Assembly (NCBI RefSeq): GCF_032854445.1
Contig: NC_088300.1
Span: 77,121,966 to 77,181,965, forward strand
Source: Liolophura sinensis
Lineage: Eukaryota > Mollusca > Polyplacophora > Chitonida > Chitonidae
Length of the DNA stretch: 60,000 bases
Direction: 5' to 3'
Both the position numbers and the translations under genes were made by a program. Under the pieces are notes generated by a model. The model searched no databases and was not told the DNA's origin. It saw only the letters and a program-made list of their open reading frames with translations. This document shows positions 36,801 through 45,800 of this stretch, piece after piece (positions within the stretch are counted from its first letter, which is position 1; each line of letters starts with the position of its first letter).

Positions 36801-39800
36801 CATTACCAATTTTTTATTTTATAAATTGAAAAACCACCATTTCTTTTGCCCATCCTTGATGTTTTTATGATTTTCTCTATTTTTTCAAGGCTTAATCTGT
36901 TCAACAGGAAAAATTGCCAACACAATCTACATATTCCACAAATAAGACGATTTTCGTTCTTAATTTTATACTCTTTTGTCAAAGAAAAAATTGGCCTTTA
37001 ATATTAACAAAACGAAAATACCTGAATGTACTTCTGTATGACCTGCGTTTCATGTCATATTGCAGTCTTGTATTATGGTACCTATTATGTAATTTATTTC
37101 TACTATAATTTTAGATCCACACAATGCTGTCAGGACACACATACATGTACATAAATTATGTGTAATGATTTTTGGCCTCTGCTGGTTGTTAAGTGTTTTT
37201 CCTCCTATAAACACACCCGCATATCATCACACATTCCACAGCTTCTAAAGTACAGATATATTTTTTTATAATTTTGTGTCAATTATTCCCCATACAAAAT
37301 GCAGGCTAGCTGTCAGTATAAACTTGAAAATCAGGTGACTGTACGATTTGCACTGTCATGGATGTAAAATTGTTCTAGGCATTCTACATGGCGATGAGCA
37401 CAATCACAAAGTCTATTTTCAATCCATCAACCTATTTTTTTCACAGATGGTATTCGAAAAGATTTCAGGTAATTGGACGGATAGAGAATGTGTTACACAC
37501 TATGCATCCCTGGAACATACACCATGATACATGTATATGCAAACACCATGTATCATAACATGATGATATGCTCACCGTGTCTTTGTTCATATGCAAAAAT
37601 ATACACCTTGATGACGCACATGTGATATAACAAAAAAAGCTGCTTTACACTAAGTATACAGTACAAATGTATGAGCATGGTATGCTTGACTACGGATTTG
37701 GTGAGGTGTACACATACTACTGGCGTGGACTTGTTATTCATAAAACACTCACAAATACTTATTGCACAAAAGTAAGATGACAGGGGTATGTTAAGCAACA
37801 TACACTAACAGAATGTTTTTTCAATTTTATAACATTGTAACATTTTCCCCACACTGTTTAAAATTGAGACATCTTCTACCCACCCACACACATGGATGTA
37901 TGAACACATGTATCTGGATATGTACTTGACACTTCATTTTCTTTTCATGGGTAGATGTCAATTTTTTCTTTACACACTGTTGCATGGACATTTACAATGC
38001 CAAACTATACGGAGGTATGGTCATCTACCGCCTGAGGAAACTTGCCCTGAGGACCCATCATACCCACACCTTCCACCACTGACCTCGAACATATAACACC
38101 GCTATTGTAGAGGATAGCTTACAAACCTAGCTACTAATTGGTGTCATCTTTACAGTCATGATTGTAGCCATAAATCAGCGTGTTGTCATGGCTCTACAAG
38201 ACAGGTGAAGTAGTGATAACACAGTACTATCCTTCAGGCTTCTCACTGGCCATGTCAGGTGTGCTCCTAATGAGCAGTAATTACAGAGGGTTCATCACCC
38301 CAAAATAGCTCCAGGCTGAGGTCACAGCCAGGAGGCATTAGGACTCACATTACGTTACTTCTAAACTCTACATGTATACGTGACATTTTCACTAACAGTA
38401 CATGTATATCAATAAATGAAACACCACCTGCTCAATATGAAGTGAAATGATCAGTCAAGAACAACACACGCAATAAAAAACTTGAATACAAGTCACAGAG
38501 AAACTAACATGAATGCAGAATAAACACAGAGCAACCCACTATGACAGGTATACAAGTCAAACAAATCAAGATGACCCATTTCAAAGTACACCCACAAGTC
38601 TCTTATGTAGTTACATGTATATTAGGTTGTATACTGTACATCTGAACAAACCACACTAGTCTGTACATACAAGAATAACATATAATGTTTGTATTAGTAC
38701 AAGCATCCACACTGGGTTAAGCCATTTTTCTTTCATGCCGACTTTAAATTAACGCGAATTGTTATGTCCAAAAAACAAATATTATTACATTAGCTACAAA
38801 ACTATATACGCAGATACAATGTTTTTTTTGTTGTTGTTGTTGTTGTTTTTTTTTACACTGATCAAATTAATAAACCAGGCCTCCCACCCATTCCCATTAG
38901 ACATGGAATGTCACTGCCCATCCTGTTCTGGTTTATAGTATGACCAAGAACCTTGTAGTAAAAGCACAGTCCTGTCACTGAATCATTTAACTGATTTGTA
39001 TTCATGAAATATTTGTACATCAATCTTGCATATATTAATTAACCTGCTCAAGTAACACAGGAAAGGGGTGTAAATCAGCTCTGTGGGATAACCTGTTACT
39101 GTCTGCTGAGAAGAAAATAATGTTCTCTAAATTTTAATACTTATTTGCACATGTACAAGAAAATATTTCTCCGAATACAAGCTACAGAGGTGAGTCTTAA
39201 ACATTTAGTTCGGCCAGAGACTATGGATGAACTAACTGTGTATCAGCTGGACAAGTGCCTGAAAGAGAACTGATAATATCATAAGAAAAGAAAACTTGTA
39301 ACTTAATTTCAATGCAGAGTAAAGATATAGATGTAGCACTGCACAGGTGAAGGAATACATATATGTATGTATTTATTTATTTATTTGACTGGTGTTTTAC
39401 GCTGTACTCAAGAATATTTCACTTATACGACAGCCGCCAGCATTATGGTGGGTGGAAACATGGCAGAGTCCAGGGGGAATCACGGTTAGAAGAAATGATA
39501 GGTGATATGGTACACATGTACCGATGTAGTACAGGTACTTGTGGACCACTGTGGGGGTTTTAGCCTATCCAACCATGTGTGACTACTACATCATAGTACA
39601 AACACGGACCAGAGGTTGTACATAATATTAGATCCGATAGGACATGTGGAAACTAGGTGACCTATTTGACAGCTTAGTATGTCAGAAATAATAGTCTTCA
39701 TGTAGGTTTAGAATTGTTAGTGAAGTATAAAGGGGAACTACTGAACCATAGCTGAATATGCCACAACCACAAATCAGGCTAATAACTGAGCTTCTAATGA

Positions 39801-42800
39801 CCGGCAATCATCTTGTCTTTAATTGAATCAGCAATCAACAGGTGTTAGGTTTACCTGCTACCTTGTATTCACACAAAAAGCAAAGCTGTGGCCGGATAAA
39901 ATCACACTTCATAAGAATCGTTTAAGCCAGAATACATGTACTTGTTTCACTCAATCTCAGATTTTCAGCTTATTTCTGTAAGTCATTTCGGTTGAACAGC
40001 TACAAGTAATACTAGTACATGTACCTAAATTTCCTTGTTCCACAGAACTAATTTTAAAATTTAGGTTTTAACACATTTTCTTTGAGGAGATGCAATCAGC
40101 ACTGTATTCCCTTTACGAAATAAGTCAGTTTATAATCAGTGAATATGCTCAACATGTCATCACACAAAGGAAAGCCATGAAAAATGTAGGATATACATGT
40201 GCATGTAAGAATATCAATATTTGTATTGTTCTTAGAGACTTTACAGCAGGAGGGTCATGCTAGAGTTCTAAACCATGTAAGTAAAAGTCTACCTTCCCTA
40301 GTGTGCAAAGAGATCAAAGGCAGGCCCGTCTACAGGTGTTAACCTCTCTAGCCACCAAATAAACAGGATAAATGTCACAGTGAAGGACTTGGCCTATAAA
40401 ATGTGTACTATGTACAATTATTCCAGAGGGTAAACAGCAGGGCTTGAAATTAGCGCTGGTCCGGTGGTCCCAGGCCAGTGGATTTTTTGTCAGACCAGTT
40501 GAGTTAGCAAAGCAGTAGAAAATACAAACACTATCAATGATAAGTCTTTGTCTTATTTAGAAAATGGGACAGGAACTTTTTTTTTTCGTACATCGGCGGC
40601 ATAAATGTCACTTATACATGGAGTGAGGCTTGCTGAAAAACAGCAGTCGCCCTCTTCACATGATGGCGGGGCTCCGTTCCACTCTGGTCGCAGTTTGGTA
40701 CACAGAAACACCCAAGCGGTGTACGAAGAGTTCCAGTCGACATCATTATGAAATGGAAGTCGGAAACGTCGGAAAGGTGATGTGACTGGAAGGCAAGTAC
40801 AGTCAATAAACAAACAGCCTCTCTCATCATATGTATATCGTTTCATGTACACACGCCCAGTACATATTACTGATTTGTATGTCTCTAAATGCGGCAATAA
40901 ATCAAAGCTAAGCTAAGCCCCCTGAAAAGAAAGCTACATTAACTGACAATCAAAGGTTAGAAAGAGACCTTCAGTATGACAGAGAGTGCCAACAGTGAAC
41001 CTTTCAAATGTTGTGGACTCATGAGAGGCCATGGCTTCACCATAATGCAGTAATCTGCAGTACGATTGTACGTGGTGTAAGAAATTTGCGCTCACCGAAA
41101 ATGACAAACAATCTTCGTTCATCATTGGCTGTTCCAATCTTAAAGTTGACTTTGCTGTATCCCATCAGAACAACACAATTAGCAAAATCAGGAATTGCTT
41201 TGTTTCACACAAGACCCACACTTGTAACACTCAATGATTCGTTTCCAAAGAAATTAGCCGTTTTATTCAAGTGCTTGTTATGGCGGTATCAAGCGTGGTC
41301 TTTTCATTTTGTAAGGACCAGTAGAACTCTGAGAATACTGGTCCTGCTGGCCAGTTAGACTTTCTGCTTAAATTCTAACCCTGACCAGAAGCCTTAAAGC
41401 TGTAGAATGTTTTCTTCAGCACTTGTTTGCTTATGGCTTAATACAGGTGTAAATTTCACATTTCAATACATTAGTTGTGTATTTCTCTTATGAAATCCCC
41501 CTTCATGTTTCCACAGGTTGAACGTATGGGTAGTATATTACAAAGAGTACATGTACATCACAGCAGGTACAAGTATTAGCCTTGAATGGATCCTCTCCCT
41601 GTGCATAATCCATGACCAACAGATTGGGCCTGCACACTTCCACCCACTCCGTGTACTACTCTAGTAGTACATGGCCTATGACAGCCTGATACTTCAGTAG
41701 ACAAGTTATTCATAGCATTGTCTGACTGTTCTTTGCAGAAACTGTATCACATTGATTTAAAAGCTTGCTTTTCTCATTTTCGAATTTATGACGCCAATGG
41801 GTATAAGGTAACTTTGTGTAAGCTACAGTTCCCTCATCATCCAATGGATGCTGGCAGTGTAGAAATACTGCTCTGATAACAGTAAAATGTTTGGTATTGT
41901 GATATTCTGCTGATACTGTACTGCTGGTGTAGGCAGACTAGCGGGACATCCCGCTGATACTGTGTCGCTGGTGAATGCAGACTAGCGGGACATCCTGCTC
42001 ATACTGTGTCGCTGGTGAAGGCAGACTAGCGGGACATCCCGCTGATACTGTGCTGCTGGTGAAGGCAGACTAGCAGGACATCCCGCTGATACTGTGACGC
42101 TGGTGAATGCAGGCTAGCCGGACATCCCACTGATACTGTGACGCTAGTGTAGGCAGACTAGCGGGACATCCCGCTGATACTGTGTCGCTGGTGAATGCAG
42201 ACTAGCGGGACATCCTGCTCATACTGTGTCGCTGGTGAAGGCAGACTAGCGGGACATCCCGCTGATACTGTGCTGCTGGTGAAGGCAGACTAGCAGGACA
42301 TCCCGCTGATACTGTGACGCTGGTGAATGCAGGCTAGCCGGACATCCCACTGATACTGCGACGCTAGTGAAGGCAGACTAGCGGGACATCCCGCTGATAC
42401 TGCGACGCTGGTGAAGGCAGACTAGCGGGACATCCCGCTGATACTGTGCTGCTGGTGAAGGCAGAATGTAAAGATTTGAAAGGGTTCTTGTTTCATGCAT
42501 AATTTACTTATCTTGTCAACATGTTATGTTTTGACTGGCTACCATGAATGATTATATACAGAGGCAGATTTACCATACAGCAAGAAGCCCAGACTTAACA
42601 CTGTTTACAAACACAGGTTAAGTGTATGCCCTACACATTTGGTGGGCTCCTCAGAAAATACAACCAGACCTAATCTAATCATAGGTCAAATTTCTCCATA
42701 GTCAAGAATTCAAGTGCATCTCTGTTTACAGGCCAATAACCCATGAGCCCTAGGACAATCCAGTAGGTCTGTGCCTCTAGCCTATCCACCTGCTAAAGTT

Positions 42801-45800
42801 GTAGATCAGGTTTGGACAATCACAACTTCTCCTTACTCCTGGATGTATGCACATGTAGTTACTGTATCAACAAAGGGTGCCAGCATCACCGTAATATGAG
42901 GATGAAAATTCCACAGGGCATCAATACAAGGGATCAACTATCTTGTTACATGTACAGTATATAGAATTTTGTAAGTTGAAAGTTTAACTGGCTTTTTAAA
43001 ACAAAGTTGGCCCGATTAATAAATCATACTTTATAAATTTGGCCTTACAGGTTTAATGGCAAACCATTACAAATCACAATAGGTCTGTAGTCAGACTATC
43101 ATAGAACAGACAGAAAATCCAAATGAGAAAAGGCCAGTGTACAGAAGACTGTTACGCCATCACACTGTTAGGGAGATAAGTCACATGTATGAACAATCCA
43201 GGCTCCTGCAGAAAACAAGAGTTCTACAAAAAAAAAAGCATGAGGAATGCGTGACATTCCGTCATGGGCCTGTAACTGTTAAACAGGCTCTACAAAGCGT
43301 GTTATCGCATTCAGGAATAACAAATGGGGACATCCAGACAACACATCAACTTGACAGAGTTCAGCGTGGCAAGTACTTATTACAAACAAGCCAGACACAC
43401 TTCAGTAGGCATTTTGGTCTTTTCCATTCATGTAACATCCTTCAAGCTAAGACAATGATAAGCACCCATTCTTTAATTTTCATGATGGAAGCTGAGAACT
43501 GCTCTAATTACAGGTAGTGTAGACATCAAACAAAGCATTCAGTTAGATGCCTTGAGAAGTAAAGATCACTTAGCCTTCTGGTGGGAAACACGACCTCCTC
43601 CTGACATTTAAGCTCTAACCCAATTCAACCACTGACAAGCTGATGTACAGGTATATCTGTGTGTTCACATAATGCACAGGTACACTGTAACCTGGGAGAA
43701 TCTCAGCAGAAACAACCACACCAAGTGTACAGGTATATCTGTGTGTTCACATAATGTACAGGTACACTGAAACCTGGGAGAATCTCGGCAGAAACAACCA
43801 CACCAAGTGTACAGGTATATCTGAGTGCTCACATAATGTACAGGTACACTGTAACCTAGGAAACTCTCAGGAGAAACCACCCCAAGTATACAGGTATATC
43901 TGTGTGTTCACATAATGTACAGGTACACTGTAACCTAGGAGAATCTCAGCAGAAACAACCACTCTAAGTGTCCAGGTATATCTGTGTGTTCACATAATGC
44001 ACAGGTACACTGTAATCTGGGAGAATCTCAGCAGAAACAACCACACCAAGTATACAGGTATATCTGTGTGTTCACATAATGTACAGGTACACTGTAACCT
44101 AGGAGAATCTCAACAGAAACAACCACTCCAAGTGTACAGGTATATCTGAGTGCTCACATAATTCACAGGTACACTGTAACCTAGGAGAATCTCAGCAGAA
44201 ACAACCACACCAAGTATACAGGTATATCTGAGTGCTCACATAATGTACAGGTCCACTGTAACCTGGGAGAATCTCAGAGGGAACCACACCTGGTGTACAG
44301 GTACATATGTTGTCATTTCAACAGCAAATTATAACAAGTCTTTAAACAATTCTGAAATAAAACAACAATAACAGTCATAAAGAGTGAATGACAGATTGAT
44401 TGACAAGATGTAATAGTGTATGTCCATGTATATGCTAGCCATTGGTATTAGTACCAGTATTAACATCAGTAAGAAAAATATTATCCTGCCATACAAAAAA
44501 AATTTGCTCCCATTTAAAAATGGACGTCACATGTGCTGTTCTTTAATTTAAACAATTTCTTTTGGGCTGAAGTATGAGGTTGATTGATAAATATATTTCA
44601 AAGCGGGCTTTCACTGGGATTTCCATATTGTAACTGCGAATAATGGGGCAATAAATCTAGGGCAGATGAGAAATTGAAGTGTTCTTTGAGGTGTAAACAG
44701 GTTGGCAGAGCAAGTATTGTAACTAATGATAAATTGTATGATGTTAATACCACAACGAAGAAAACAGACGTGTCAAGTCAGAAGACCACGAACTGGCTCT
44801 AAGCCAAAAGATGATAATCTGGAGGTGTAATCCACACCAAACTCCTAACACTGAAGAATTACCTTGATGTCCTTAACTTGATAACATACCTGCAGTTTTA
44901 ATTACCCATGTATGTTTATACTTGATCTTGATACACTTCAATCTTCCCTCCTTAGCTTTCAGAAATAAATATTCTTCCATACTTCCAATACTCTTCAATT
45001 TACCACCCTGGAAATGTTTTTTTGTTTAAGTGTGCTGCCCTCATCACGTCATAGCTGTGCACTATAATAACATTTTTCTTTTACAAAACTTCTGACTTAA
45101 TATAATGTAGTTTTTAGCGAATAACAAAGTCTTGGCAAAAGAAAACACTAAAATGAAGTATTTAACAGATGAAATATTATTACACATTATTCAGGAAAAT
45201 AGTTTGATGTATTTTTTTAGAATTTTTCTTATCAAGTTAAATGCATTTAAAGGACAGGATTCTACGGCAGTCTGTTGGGACCCAGGAGTTTCTCAGTCCC
45301 AAGCAGCACACTTCGCTTCAAGGTTCATTTGGTGGATGCATTCACAGCTCTATATGAATATGGATTCTGAACGATAAAATATAGCAATCTATGTGTGTCA
45401 AGTAACAAAAAGCTGATGTCATGTCACTGGTCCCAATTCGGTCAGAAAAGGGCATCCTAAGCCACAAGTTTCAAATGCATTTATACAGGTTCGAAAAATA
45501 TTCTAAAAATATAAATCAAACTATATTCCTGAACAGTATTTAATGGTCATTCATCAGATATTTTTTATGCTAGTGTTTGCTTGCCTACCACCCTAGCAAC
45601 GGAAACACCTGGTTCAAAACTGCTGTAGGAGAGGATGTGTTGGTTACATTTGTGTTAAATTGCGACAGTAAGATGTTATAAGGTGATAATGTTTCAGAAG
45701 TACTTTAAGATCACAGGAGACCTATTTTCAACTTGTACAGCTTTGACACAGAGAACAGTGCAGGTGAAATAAGAACTGAGTTACAGGTCAGTGTAAGTAA

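Noticed and set aside
40553-41358. Open frames as host genes
   Set aside because: They lie within a putative hAT-like element on both strands and carry no recognisable domain.
43137-43517. 126-codon plus-strand frame as a gene
   Set aside because: No domain or splice support. It lies inside a KIF21 intron and its composition is like that of the surrounding non-coding DNA.
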